A stretch of 64,000 bases of DNA from an uncultured Prevotellaceae bacterium (GCA_900318255.1 ONJX01000022.1:1-64000); one strand, 5' to 3'. Shown: positions 41,309 to 51,011, counted from the first letter of the stretch. Notes: a model not told the origin generated them from the sequence alone. Translations and numbers: made by a program.

Positions 41309-44122
41309 TCAGTTCTTGCCTGCCAGCATGATGGTATATACTATGGTCACGTCGGCGGCGGTGATTTCGCCATCACCACTCTGGTCGCCGTTGACGATAG
41401 CGCTATCATCACTGTTGAGCAGGTAGTTGTAGAGCGCTGTCACGTCGGCACTTGTCACTGTGCCGTCGCCGTTGACGTCGCCAGGCACCACAACGGCGGC
41501 ACCGGGGATGTCAACCCATTCGCCGTTGACCATCTTCTTGGGATACCAGCGCTTGTTGCGGGCGGTGTTAACCTGATCACCGGTTATGACGTTGCCCTCT
41601 CCACTGCCTCCAAGCACCAAGAAGGTGCCAGTGCTTCCAGCCGGAATGGTTCTGAGGCTATTGACAAGTGTTCCCATAGCGCTCTCCTTAATCAGGTTGT
41701 TGTAGATCACCAGTCGGGTCAGAGAGTTCAGACCATTTACCGAGAGCGAGGTGAGTTTGTTGAAAGCACACTCCAGCTCCTGCAGGCCGCTCGGCAGCGA
41801 GGGCAGTGCGGTGAGCTGGTTGGCCGAGCAGTTGAATTTTGTCACCGAGGTTGGTACGGAACCAAGCGAAGTCAACTTATTGTTGGCGCAATCCAGGGTC
41901 TTCAACGCCGTGCAGCCCGAATAGTTCAACGACGTCAAGGCATTAGTGTAGCAGTTGAGCGTGGTAATGTATGAGCTGTTGCTGACATCGAGTGTTTTTA
42001 GGTTGCTGTAACCTGCCACTGTGAATGTGTCGCTAAAATTGTTGCCCCCGCAGTAGAGGCTCTGCAGCGACATTGGCAAGTTGGTAAGCGACGTGAGCTG
42101 GTTGTCGTGGCAAGAGAGAGAAGTCAATGCCGAGCAGCCGGTGAGATTGAGCGACGTGAGCTGGTTGTTGTGGCATTGGAGCGTAGTCATTGCCGAGCAG
42201 TTTTGCACGTTGAGGCTCGTGAGCGTGTTGTTATGGCAGTAGATAGTGGTGAGGCTCGGGTTATTGCTGATATCGATTGTTAATAGTTGGCTACGATCTG
42301 TCAACGAGAATGTGCCGCTAAATTTGTTGCTCGCGCAGGAAAGCCACCGCAAGCTGCTCGGCAACGAGGGTAGCGAGGTAAGCGAGTTGCTGCTGCAGTT
42401 GAGAAGGACCATTGCAGAGCAGCCACTCGCGCTGATCGAGGTAAGTGCGTTGTTCTGGCATCTGATCGTGGTCAATGCAGAGCAGCCACTCATGTTGAGG
42501 CTCGTGAGCGAGTTGTTATAGCAATTGAGATCGGTAAGGCTTGGGTTATTGCTGACATCGAGTGTTTTTAGGTTGCTACGATCTGTCAACATTATGCCGC
42601 TAAAATTGTTGCTCGCGCAGTTGAGGCTCTGCAACGACGTGGGCAGTGTACCTAATGAGGTGAGCTGGTTGCTGTGGCAGTCGAGAGTGGTCAGTGCCGA
42701 GCAGCCATTCACGTTGAGCGTGGTGAGAGCGTTACTGTAGCAGTTGAGCGTGGTAAGGCTCGGGTTATTGCTGATCTCGAGTGTTTTTAGGTTGCTGTGA
42801 CTTGTCAACGAGAATGTGCCGCTAAATTTGTTGCTCGCGCAGTTGAGGCTCTGCAACGACGAGGGCAGTGTACCCAGCGAGGTGAGCTGGTTGTTGTGGC
42901 AGTCGAGAGTGGTCAGTGCCGAGCAGCCACTCACGCTGAGCGAGGTGAGAGCGTTATTGTAGCAGTTGAGCGTGGTAATGCTCGGGTTGCTGCTGACATC
43001 GAGTGTTTTTAGGTTGCTGCGACTTGTCAACGAGAATGTGCCGCTAAATTTGTTGCTCGCGCAGTTGAGGCTCTGCAGCGACGTCGGAAAGTCGGTATAT
43101 GACGTGATCTGGTTGCTGTGGCAGTCGAGAGTGGTCAGCGACGAGGGCAGCGTGGGCAGCGACGTGAGCGAGTTGCTGCTGCAGTTGAGCGTCTTGAGAT
43201 AGGTGAGTTTATCCACGCCAGTGAGGTTGCTGATGCTCTTGCCGCTCACATTTAGCGAGGTGAGGTTCTGCAGCTGGCTTGTGGTGAGGTAGCCCTTGGG
43301 ATAGAGGGTGAGCAGCGCATTGCGGAAGTTGTTATTGGGGAAGTTGCTGCTGTTGATCAGCAACGCATACCTGTCGCTGATGTAGATGTTTCCGCTCGTG
43401 ACCTGGTTGCCCGACGAGTTATACACCGAGTTGCTGCTGTAATAGGCTCCGTAGGGCTCCAGGATGGTGGTGTTGCCCGAGAACGACATCGACACGCTGC
43501 TCACGCTCGCATTCGACCCGTTGCCCGCAATGGTGAGGTCGGTGCCGCTCTGCAGATAGGCGGCAAAGGAGCTCAGCGCCGACCGCTGCAGGCTGGAGAC
43601 AAATACTTCAGCACCCTGGAAATACACCTTGGTAGAGCTGGTGCCGTTGCCCTTGATGGCCTCGTAGGCCGACTGGTCGGCCTCAAAACGCATCGTGCCG
43701 CTGCCAGTGATGTAGTAGTTGTAGCTTTTCAGGTTAGCACAGATGCGGGCCGAGCTATAAAACGTAGTGATGCTGCCCGATGCCGCATTAAGCGTTGTGG
43801 CTCGCTCAAGCTTCAGCGCATTGTCGGCAGTCCTTATGCTACAGCTACCGCTGAACACTATCTTCAGGTTGTCGCACTTGCGGTTGTGGATGCCATAATT
43901 GTCCTGGCCAGTGCGATAGATTGTCATGTTATACAGCGTGAGCGTGTTGGTCGAAGCGTTATACACGCCATAGCCGCGGGTGATGTCGCCACCGGTGATG
44001 TAGCTGGCATTGCTGCTGCTAACTTCCACGCCGGCGATGTTGATTTCATAATTGGTGGCAGCACTCACAGTCATGGCGACCACCGCCAGCATCATTAAGA
44101 GTAATATTTTTTTCATAATCAT
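41309..44122 (-). CDS. Secreted leucine-rich-repeat protein 1 with dockerin-like tail
   Basis: This 937-residue protein has a signal peptide (about 1-22, KILLLMMLAVVAMTVSA) and a beta-rich N-terminal region without LRRs (about 23-260). About twenty leucine-rich repeats follow (about 270-840), of the form L..L(D/N)C..N.LTSL, with a cysteine stacked at the same position as in internalin-J-type LRRs. The C-terminus is a two-part dockerin-like repeat (GDVNGDGTVTSADVTALYN and QSGDGEITAADVTIVYT). Likely a surface adhesin or glycan/protein binder. The cysteine ladder is seen in the sequence; the role is inferred. An alternative ATG lies two codons downstream. Confidence 0.85.
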   Translation of the reverse strand: MIMKKILLLMMLAVVAMTVSAATNYEINIAGVEVSSSNASYITGGDITRGYGVYNASTNTLTLYNMTIYRTGQDNYGIHNRKCDNLKIVFSGSCSIRTADNALKLERATTLNAASGSITTFYSSARICANLKSYNYYITGSGTMRFEADQSAYEAIKGNGTSSTKVYFQGAEVFVSSLQRSALSSFAAYLQSGTDLTIAGNGSNASVSSVSMSFSGNTTILEPYGAYYSSNSVYNSSGNQVTSGNIYISDRYALLINSSNFPNNNFRNALLTLYPKGYLTTSQLQNLTSLNVSGKSISNLTGVDKLTYLKTLNCSSNSLTSLPTLPSSLTTLDCHSNQITSYTDFPTSLQSLNCASNKFSGTFSLTSRSNLKTLDVSSNPSITTLNCYNNALTSLSVSGCSALTTLDCHNNQLTSLGTLPSSLQSLNCASNKFSGTFSLTSHSNLKTLEISNNPSLTTLNCYSNALTTLNVNGCSALTTLDCHSNQLTSLGTLPTSLQSLNCASNNFSGIMLTDRSNLKTLDVSNNPSLTDLNCYNNSLTSLNMSGCSALTTIRCQNNALTSISASGCSAMVLLNCSSNSLTSLPSLPSSLRWLSCASNKFSGTFSLTDRSQLLTIDISNNPSLTTIYCHNNTLTSLNVQNCSAMTTLQCHNNQLTSLNLTGCSALTSLSCHDNQLTSLTNLPMSLQSLYCGGNNFSDTFTVAGYSNLKTLDVSNSSYITTLNCYTNALTSLNYSGCTALKTLDCANNKLTSLGSVPTSVTKFNCSANQLTALPSLPSGLQELECAFNKLTSLSVNGLNSLTRLVIYNNLIKESAMGTLVNSLRTIPAGSTGTFLVLGGSGEGNVITGDQVNTARNKRWYPKKMVNGEWVDIPGAAVVVPGDVNGDGTVTSADVTALYNYLLNSDDSAIVNGDQSGDGEITAADVTIVYTIMLAGKN
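42329..43100. repeat. 222-bp in-frame repeat inside LRR protein 1
   Basis: The block reading GCTCGCGCAGTTGAGGCTCT on the plus strand recurs at 42611, 42833 and 43055, exactly 222 bp (74 codons) apart, with a diverged copy at 42329. It codes several LRRs as one unit, so units can be gained or lost without shifting frame. Confidence 0.9.
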
Positions 44123-44595
44123 TAAGTTTATGCGGTTAATAATTAAATGGTAACTGTTCTGCTGTCCTTATGCGTTTAGGTTGACACACTGTGAGCGTCG
44201 AAGGCGCTGGGCGGGTCGAGACCCCGACTTTGTGCTTAGAATCATGCCAGCCCCCCCTGTGGGGGGCGCAGCTTGGTCCAAAGACCATCATTACTTTCTT
44301 CTATGACCAAGCTGTGAGGGTCTTCGACCCCTCTGGCATGGTCTTTCTCATAAATAGCCTCTAACGAGGCATTTAGCGTCTTCGACGCAATCGCCGGATA
44401 GCTACTATTATATAGTTTACTGAGTCCACTTTAAAAAGTCCATGTTCTTGAAAAATCAAACAAAAACGACAAAAAGAAGACAAATCCAACCAACTTAAAA
44501 TGAATAAAAAATAATTCGTTGTAATTCGTTTAATTCGTGTGCTTTTATTTTTTAAAGTGGACTCAGTTAGTTAAAACAGTGCTGTGAAGGTGGCG
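44123..44595. repeat. Duplicated spacer between LRR genes, copy A
   Basis: Nearly the same sequence as 46705-47175, part of a larger duplication (44066-44690 against 46646-47269) that also covers the start of one LRR gene and the end of the next. It holds short hairpins (GCGTCGAAGGCGC, CCCCCC/GGGGGG) and the MITE-like element at 44420-44566. No gene is seen. Confidence 0.92.
44420..44566. mobile_element. MITE-like element, copy 1
   Basis: This 147-bp stretch is bounded by the inverted ends CTGAGTCCACTTTAAAAA and TTTTTAAAGTGGACTCAG and flanked by TTA on both sides, a possible 3-bp target duplication. It has no coding capacity and is AT-rich, with GTAATTCGTTTAATTCGTG near the right end. Confidence 0.7.
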
Positions 44596-46704
44596 TCAGT
44601 TCTGGCCTCCCAGCATGATGGTATATACTTTGGTCACGTCGGCGGCGGTGATTTGGCCGTCGCCGGTCTGGTCGCCATTGACAACGTGGCCGTCGCCAGG
44701 AGTAGAGACTATAATTTCAAGCCAGTTGATGCCGTCCCACATCTTAGGTAGCCAGCGCTTGTTGCGTGCGGCCAGCACTTGTGCGTCGGTGATGACATTG
44801 CCCTCGGTGTAACTTCCTGAAAGTCCTGGGAAAATCACGTCAAAATTGCCAGTGCTGCCTACAGGAATAGTGCACAAGCTGTTAATCAAGGTGTTCATTG
44901 CCGATTCCTTGATTTGATTTCCAAAACAATTCAGTAACCTTAATGAGTTGCATCCTTGAACCGACAGCGAGGATAGTTTGTTCTCGCCACACAGGAGGTC
45001 TTGCAATGCAGTGCATCCATTAACATTTATCGATGTGAGTTGATTAATGTGAGCCTGAATTATTCTGAGTTTTGTCTTGTTTGCCACATTAAGAGACGTG
45101 AGCTTATTACTATAGCATATAAGAGAATTCAAGTTACTTAAACTACTAACATCTAGCGAGGTGAGCTGGTTGTTATAGCAATCCAGCTTAGTTAAGGCGG
45201 TGCAGCCATTCACGTTGAGCGAGGTCAGTGCGTTGCTGTTGCATTTGAGGTAAGTAATGTTGGGATTGCTGCTGATATTGAGTGTTTTCAGGTTGCTACG
45301 ATCTGTCAATTCGAATGTGCCACTAAATTTGTTGTTATTGCAGTATAAGTGCTGCAGTGAAGTTGGCAAGTAAGATAAAGATGTGAGCTGGTTGTTATTG
45401 CAATGAACCGCTGTCAGTGCTGAGCACCCCGCCAAATTAAGGCTTGTCAATGCATTGTTGTAGCACAGGAGCGTAGTCATGTAAGGGTTGTTTTTTATCA
45501 GTAGTGATTTCAATGAAAGGTTACACAAATTCACCGTGCCCGACAGTCTGTTGTTCTCGCACTCCAGAGTCTGCAAAGTGGATGGCATGGTTGGTAGCGC
45601 AGTGAGCAGGTTTTGATCACATATCAGTGTGGTGAGTCCGCTGGGCAGAGATGGCAGCGAAGAGAGTCTATTATCTCTACAATTAAGATATTTCAGGGTG
45701 CTTGGCAATAGTGATGAGGATATCGAGGTGATAATGTTTTCCTCGCAAGCAAAAGTCTCAAGCTTGCTGAAATATTGAAGTCCTTGCAAGTTAGAAATAT
45801 ATTCGCCCGAAGCATTCAAATTCTTGGTGGCATTCACGTCGTTTGTGGTGATGTAGCCCTTAGGGAATTGCCTTAATATATAGCCGCGAAAGTTAGCGTC
45901 GGGGAAATATGAGCTATTGATAACTGCCACTGGCGTGATGTCGGTGATGATTGTTTCTCCCGAGAAACTTGAATTCGACAAGTTGCTCAAACTGGTGTTA
46001 TAGTAATCAAAGGGTTTTAAAATCTTCACTCCCGAGCCCGCACTCCATGAAGAGATTTGAGAGGCTGCGGCATAGCCATTGTTTGAATTATAATAACTAA
46101 GAGTGACCATAGTGGAATATTCATAAGCGCCAAAGTAGCCAGTGGGATTGATAGTCACCTTGTTGAGATGGTGCAGGCGGGTGTTGTTAGAATAAATGTT
46201 AAGAACCTTGATCTGTAATGTCAAATTCTCGGTTCCTGCTCCGCCTTTTATGGCATTGCCGTTAGCGGTGTTTGAGATAGACAGTTGTCCATAATTTCCA
46301 TTAACAGTAACATCTCCATCCTGGAGTTTGAGACCGGCATGGCTCTGACTGCGACAGATAAAAGCGCAATTGTCGTTCACGTTGATTGTGGTGGCCTTTT
46401 TGCTTTTACACAACACAGCATCGGCATCTTTGATGTCGAAGAAAGTTGACGTCAAGTTAATGGTCAAAGGACCATCCACCTCATCCACACTGATACCGTT
46501 GTTGCTACTGCCAGTCTTTGTGTAGTTTACATTGGAAATGGTTAAAGTACGCGAACTGTTATTATAACTCACTGTGCCGCCAGCTGCCGAGAAGCTGGTG
46601 GTTCCCGTGATTTTTGTGCCACACACATAAATCTTGGTGGCGGCACTCACAGTCATGGCAACCACCGCCAGCATCATTAAGAGTAATATTTTTTTCATAA
46701 TCAT
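44596..46704 (-). CDS. Secreted leucine-rich-repeat protein 2 with dockerin-like tail
   Basis: This 702-residue protein has the same signal peptide as LRR protein 1 (MKKILLLMMLAVVAMTVSA). Its N-terminal domain (about 23-250) opens KIYVCGTKITGTTSF, shared with LRR protein 3. About 14 cysteine-type LRRs follow (about 290-610). One dockerin-like repeat remains complete (QTGDGQITAADVTKVYT, then IMLGGQN), preceded by a shortened first half (GDGHVVNGD). Probably surface-anchored or secreted, ligand unknown. Its repeats are more diverged than in LRR protein 1. Confidence 0.85.
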   Translation of the reverse strand: MIMKKILLLMMLAVVAMTVSAATKIYVCGTKITGTTSFSAAGGTVSYNNSSRTLTISNVNYTKTGSSNNGISVDEVDGPLTINLTSTFFDIKDADAVLCKSKKATTINVNDNCAFICRSQSHAGLKLQDGDVTVNGNYGQLSISNTANGNAIKGGAGTENLTLQIKVLNIYSNNTRLHHLNKVTINPTGYFGAYEYSTMVTLSYYNSNNGYAAASQISSWSAGSGVKILKPFDYYNTSLSNLSNSSFSGETIITDITPVAVINSSYFPDANFRGYILRQFPKGYITTNDVNATKNLNASGEYISNLQGLQYFSKLETFACEENIITSISSSLLPSTLKYLNCRDNRLSSLPSLPSGLTTLICDQNLLTALPTMPSTLQTLECENNRLSGTVNLCNLSLKSLLIKNNPYMTTLLCYNNALTSLNLAGCSALTAVHCNNNQLTSLSYLPTSLQHLYCNNNKFSGTFELTDRSNLKTLNISSNPNITYLKCNSNALTSLNVNGCTALTKLDCYNNQLTSLDVSSLSNLNSLICYSNKLTSLNVANKTKLRIIQAHINQLTSINVNGCTALQDLLCGENKLSSLSVQGCNSLRLLNCFGNQIKESAMNTLINSLCTIPVGSTGNFDVIFPGLSGSYTEGNVITDAQVLAARNKRWLPKMWDGINWLEIIVSTPGDGHVVNGDQTGDGQITAADVTKVYTIMLGGQN

Positions 46705-47175
46705 TAAGTTTATGCGGTTAATAATTAAATGGTAAATGTTCAGCTGTCCTTATGCGTTTAGGTTGACCCACTGTGAGCGTCGAAGACGCTGGGCGGGTCG
46801 AGACCCCGACTTTGTGCTTAGAATCATGCCAGCCCCCCTGTGGGGGGCGCAGCTTGGTCCAAAGACCATCATTACTTTCTTCTATGACCAAGCTGCAAGG
46901 GCCTTCGACCCCTCTGGCATGGTCTTTCTCATAAATAGCCTCTAACGAGGCATTTAGCGTCTTCGACGCAATCGCCGGATAGCTACTATATAGTTTACTG
47001 AGTCCACTTTAAAAAGTCCACATTTTGAGTCTATAGTCCGCAAAAACAGGCAAAACAAAAAATTAAAGCATTGATTTTTCAGTAGCAAAAATTTCGTTGT
47101 AATTCGTTTAATTCGTGTGCTTTTATTTTTTAAAGTGGACTCAGTTAGTTAAAACAGTGCTGTGAAGGCGCGGCG
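46705..47175. repeat. Duplicated spacer between LRR genes, copy B
   Basis: Near-identical to copy A at 44123-44595 except inside the MITE-like element. A short open frame at 46736-46945 lies in the repeat, has no family features and is rejected. Confidence 0.92.
46998..47144. mobile_element. MITE-like element, copy 2
   Basis: 147 bp with the same inverted ends and TTA flanks as copy 1. The internal roughly 80 bases are different (AAAGCATTGATTTTTCAGTAG instead of the copy 1 interior) although the flanks match almost base for base. Confidence 0.7.
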
Positions 47176-49646
47176 TCAGTTCTGGCCTCCCAGCATGATG
47201 GTATATACTTTGGTCACGTCGGCGGCGGTGATTTGGCCGTCGCCGGTCTGGTCGCCATTGACAACGTGGCGTCGGCGGATGTCACATTGCCGTCACCGTT
47301 CACGTCGCCAGGAACAGCGGCAGGAATCACAACCCAACTACTTGCATTATACTTATATGGCACCCAACGCTTGTTGCGGGCAGACATTACTTGAGCGTCG
47401 GTGAGATTTACGTTGTTTTCTACGTAATTACTCGAGGAATAGCCTGGATAGATATATCGTAATGCACCCTGGCTTCCTGATGGAATGGTACACAGGCTGT
47501 TGATAAGCGTATTGACCCCTGATGCACTGATTTTATTTATACAGCAGTTAATAGTGCGCAACGCATTGCAGCCCTGAACTGAAAGTGAAGTGAGTTTGTT
47601 GCATTCAACATTAAGGTCATTCAACACCGTACAGCCCTGAACGTTAATTGAGGTCAACTGGTTAGCGTTTGCGTATAATGTTGTGAGTTTTGTCTTGTTT
47701 GATACGTTAAGAGAAGTGAGCTTATTGTAATGGCATTTGAGCTCTGTCAAGTTGCTCAGGTTGCTCACATCGAGTGAGGTGAGCTGGTTGTTGTTGCAGA
47801 TGAGCGTGGTCAGTGCCGTGCAGTGATTAAGATCGCCGATACCTGTCGTCAATGCGCCGCCGTGGCAGTCGAGAGTAGTCAGTGACGAGCAGTCAGTGAG
47901 ATAAAGCGATGCCAAAGCAGTATTGCCATAGCAGTTCAGTGTCTTCAGTCCTGTACTCTCTTCCACATTAAGGATTGTCAAACTGCTATTGTTGTTGCAA
48001 TTGATGGTGCAAGATGACGTGAGATAATAAGCATATACCTTTTCCAACTTGCTGTTATTGTTGATAGTTAAAGAGGTTAAGTTTGGATTGTTGCCAATTT
48101 GAAGAAGTTTTATAGAGCTATGGTTTGAGAGCGAGAATGACGTAAACTTGTTACTAGTAGCAGATAGCGTTTCCAATCCACTAGGCAATGAGGGCAGCGA
48201 AGTGAGCTGATTGGAGCTAAGGTTTAAGTTTTTAACGCTGCTTGGAATCGATGACAATGATGATATTTTATTGGCATCACAAACGATCTTTGTCAAACTG
48301 GAGCATCCCGAGACATTTAATGTAGTCAATTGGCCATCACTGCTTGATACCTCGGTGAGATAGGGGTTGTTAGAGCAATCAAGATTAGTGAGATGGTCAA
48401 AATAAGTAGAGTAGTATCCGTTGTTAAAATCCAGCTTAGTGATTTTGTTGTTAGCGCAGTTCAAATAAGTTAAACTGGTTGGCAAAACCGACCGTGGATT
48501 AGAGAACGCAATCTGGTTGTTGTTGCAATACAAAGTAGTGAGATTTGAATAACCTTGCACATCAATCGACGTTAGCTTGTTGTTGGAGCAGTTAAGTGTC
48601 TGAAGGACACTTTTAGTAGATGGGTCTGGCATGTAATCGAGAGAAGAAAGATTATTGTTGGAGCAATTGAATTCTTTAACATTCTCAAATTGTTGTATTC
48701 CTTTCAAGCTTGAGATGGTCTTTCCTGACACATTCAAGGTGGTGACTGCATTCATCTGGCTTTTAGTTAAATAGCCGTTTGGTACAATGGTTGACAGCAG
48801 ATGGTTGCGCAGGTAATAATCGGGCACCTTCGTAGAATTGACTATCACAGCCGGTATGTAATCTGAAACCACGCAACTTGCACCCGCAAGGTCATAGGAA
48901 GCAATAATTGAAAAATCAGTACTATCATAATATTCTATAGGCAAGAAAATGTGAACCCAGCTATTTTTACCCCAGCTTTTGATGTTTTGAGCATGATAAG
49001 TTATAGCCGTCCCGCTGTAGCTATTAAAACTTATTGTGGTGCTCCTGCTGCTGTAGTTACCAGTGTCATAATAAGAGGATTGTCCAAAATACACTTTATT
49101 AAGATTGTATAATTGTGGACCATTAGACTGCAAGTCACAATTTTTAATCTTAAAGGTGAGATTTTCGTTGCCCGTGCCACCTTTCACAGCATTTACCGAA
49201 GTGGAGCTGTTAATGTGATCAAGGTCTAATTCACCAGGGCCAGTAATCGTGACATATTGGCTCTGGAGTTTCAAGGCAGCATGGCCACTGCTACTGGTGT
49301 AGAAACGAGCATAGTCGCTCACATTGATGGTAGCGCTCTTGCCACTGCTCTTGAGCAGCACAGCATCGGCATCGGCGATGCCGAAGGTGACATTTCCCAC
49401 CAAATTGATGGTCAAATTATCATTGCACTCATCCACGCTGATGCCGTTGTTGCTACTGCCACTTTTCAGGTAATAGACATTTGTGATTGTCAGCGTGTTG
49501 GTACTTTCGTTATAACTAACTGTGCCGCCACCGGCATTGAAGCTTGTGGTTCCCGTGATTTTTGTGCCGCACACATAAATCTTGGTGGCGCTGGCACTCA
49601 TGGCCACCATTGCGATAGTCATTAGTAGAAGTAAAACTTTTTTCAT
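47176..49646 (-). CDS. Secreted leucine-rich-repeat protein 3, frameshifted dockerin tail
   Basis: The frame codes 810 residues to a stop at 47214: signal peptide (about 1-20), N-terminal domain like LRR protein 2 (KIYVCGTKITGTTSF) and about 18 cysteine-type LRRs (about 300-770). The first dockerin half GDVNGDGNVTSAD is then followed by an out-of-frame tail ending ATAKSPPPT. In the next frame the DNA still reads VVNGDQTGDGQITAADVTK and continues to GGQN with a stop at 47176-47178, as in LRR protein 2. A deletion that joined the two halves with a 1-base shift explains this. The end given covers the lost part of the tail. Confidence 0.8.
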
Positions 49647-49813
49647 AGTTGTAAAAATGTTTATGTTGTTAATAATTAGTTAATTATGCGCGCGTGTAAC
49701 AACAACTGGATTCTATTGTTGATAATAAATAAAACCAATTTTTGCAAAATTACAATTTTTTTAAAAAATTACCCCCCCATTTGTTAATTTAGCTTAACCT
49801 TTGTTAAGCTAAA
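49647..49813. other. Leader region of LRR protein 3
   Basis: AT-rich spacer with a -7 box TAATTTTG on the minus strand (49745-49752), about 100 bases before the start. A perfect 11-bp hairpin (TTTAGCTTAAC at 49788-49798 with GTTAAGCTAAA at 49803-49813) lies further upstream. No gene is seen. Confidence 0.55.
49745..49752 (-). promoter_or_regulatory. -7 promoter box for LRR protein 3
   Basis: Reads TAATTTTG on the minus strand. Confidence 0.5.
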
Positions 49814-49850
49814 GAAAAAAACGCGCACCAAGCAACTCTGCTTGATGCGC
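49814..49850 (-). terminator. Rho-independent terminator of the DUF4298 gene
   Basis: On the minus strand the stem GCGCATCAAGC pairs with GCTTGGTGCGC (49840-49850 with 49823-49833, one mismatch) and is followed by a T-run (49814-49821). Confidence 0.75.
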
Positions 49851-49892
49851 TGTGAGGGCACGACATGCCCGCCAAGTCCGGCGGCTCAGACA

Positions 49893-50016
49893 TCTCGGAC
49901 TCATGGGGCTGCACTGTGTGGAAAGACAAGTCTCCGACTTGTCTCAATGCTCACGCTCGCAAGGCTCTGAATGCGGACAAGGCACGCCTTGTCCCTACAT
50001 TTACTCTTAACTCTTA
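49893..50016. repeat. Dispersed stem-loop module with GGACAAGG palindrome
   Basis: 49895-49950 resembles part of the 109-bp repeat at 40.9 kb. CGGACAA, GGCACGC and CTTGTCC (palindrome 49975-49994) follow, then CTACATT, TACTCTT and AACTCTT in 7-bp register, ending at the DUF4298 stop. Confidence 0.8.
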
Positions 50017-50322
50017 TCAGTCGTGCCGCAGGTGTGTGGCGACGATTTCGAGCATCTGGGCTTGTAGCTCGCGGTTGGTGTCGATGACGTTCCAGATGCC
50101 GTCTTCGCTAAGGACGCCACACTTGAGGTCCTTGGGCAGTAGGCCCGCCTCACTGGCGTCGAAGTCGTGCTGCCACTCGTCGCTGACGAGGTAGTCGTCG
50201 ATGGTCTCTATCGACTCCATCGCCTCGCTATAGAGGTCGAGGGCGTCGCTCAATGCTTTCACTGCTTGAGAAGCCCTGTCGAGGTGCTCCTCCATAAACT
50301 TGATTCTTTCTATCTGTTCCAT
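50017..50322 (-). CDS. DUF4298 domain protein
   Basis: This 101-residue acidic protein is mostly helical (IERIKFMEEHLDRASQAVKALSDAL). The conserved central stretch SDEWQHDFDASEAGLLPKDL, followed by KCGVLSEDGIWN, defines DUF4298. Cytoplasmic and of unknown function. A heptamer array sits 18 bases upstream of the start and the heptamer-register palindrome sits just after the stop. Confidence 0.88.
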   Translation of the reverse strand: MEQIERIKFMEEHLDRASQAVKALSDALDLYSEAMESIETIDDYLVSDEWQHDFDASEAGLLPKDLKCGVLSEDGIWNVIDTNRELQAQMLEIVATHLRHD

Positions 50323-50340
50323 GATGTGTAATTTTATAAC

Positions 50341-50431
<91 letters not shown>

Positions 50432-50447
50432 CTTTAAACTCTCTGGC

Positions 50448-50484
50448 GGACAAGGCGCGCCTTGTCCCTACAGGGGCCATTCCC
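50448..50484. repeat. Dispersed GGACAAGG palindrome
   Basis: 50448-50467 is a perfect palindrome made of CGGACAA, GGCGCGC and CTTGTCC steps, followed by CTACAGG. Confidence 0.9.
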
Positions 50485-50590
50485 CGATCTCCGCCCCCCC
50501 GATCTCCGATCCTCGCTCCCCGACCCTCGATCTCCGACCCTCGATCCCCGACCTTCGATCCCCGACCTTCGATCCTCGACCCCCGATAAA
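50485..50590. repeat. Heptamer array (CGATCCC/CGACCTT type, about 15 units)
   Basis: CGATCTC, CGATCCT, CGCTCCC, CGACCCT, CGATCTC and so on at 7-bp steps (one 1-base slip near 50499). It runs into the stop codon of the gene at 50591 and is the inverted counterpart of the array at 50924-50993. Confidence 0.93.
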
Positions 50591-50914
50591 CTATATTTTC
50601 CTGATGATATTGTGGGCGAAGTTGAGTCGTAGCACCGCCACTGTTTCTCCTTTTTGAGCGCGAGGAGAGTTGAGAGCAGCCAGCAGCTGCTTCAACTGCT
50701 GGCGCGAGGCGCTATCTTCAAAAGCCTTCGCCACGCGCTCCACCTCACTGCTGGCGGTGACGCACAGCGGCTCAGGGACATACACCGTGTTGCCGAGTTC
50801 GCGGTCGAAGGGGAGAATCGAGATCAGCTGCCCATCGTCGCCTACAGTGGTGATATGGTTGATTACCTCGTCGCCATTGCCAAGTATCGTGTAGTTAGAG
50901 ATGTATCGTTTCAT
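50591..50914 (-). CDS. Conserved hypothetical protein
   Basis: This 107-residue protein opens MKRYISNYTILGNGDEVIN and then carries LGNTVYVPEPLCVTASSEV, followed by a helical segment rich in Ala, Gln and Leu (about 65-85). It ends RLNFAHNIIRKI. No known fold or family can be named. The gene is framed by inverted arrays of the same heptamer on both sides, which is unusual and might mark it as a movable or duplicated cassette. Confidence 0.7.
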   Translation of the reverse strand: MKRYISNYTILGNGDEVINHITTVGDDGQLISILPFDRELGNTVYVPEPLCVTASSEVERVAKAFEDSASRQQLKQLLAALNSPRAQKGETVAVLRLNFAHNIIRKI

Positions 50915-50923
50915 GTCAAGAAC

Positions 50924-50993
50924 GGGGGTCGGGGATCGGGGGTCGGGGATCGAAGGTCGGGGATCGGGGATCGAAGGTCGGGGGTCGGGGATT
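50924..50993. repeat. Heptamer array (GGGGATC/GAAGGTC type, 10 units)
   Basis: GGGGGTC, GGGGATC, GGGGGTC, GGGGATC, GAAGGTC, GGGGATC, GGGGATC, GAAGGTC, GGGGGTC and GGGGATT at exact 7-bp steps, starting 10 bases before the start codon of the minus-strand gene. Confidence 0.97.
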
Positions 50994-51011
50994 GGAGAAT
51001 GGCCCCTTTTG

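Noticed and set aside
46736..46945. 69-codon frame between LRR genes 2 and 3
   Set aside because: It lies wholly in the duplicated spacer, and the other spacer copy (44.2 kb) does not keep the frame.
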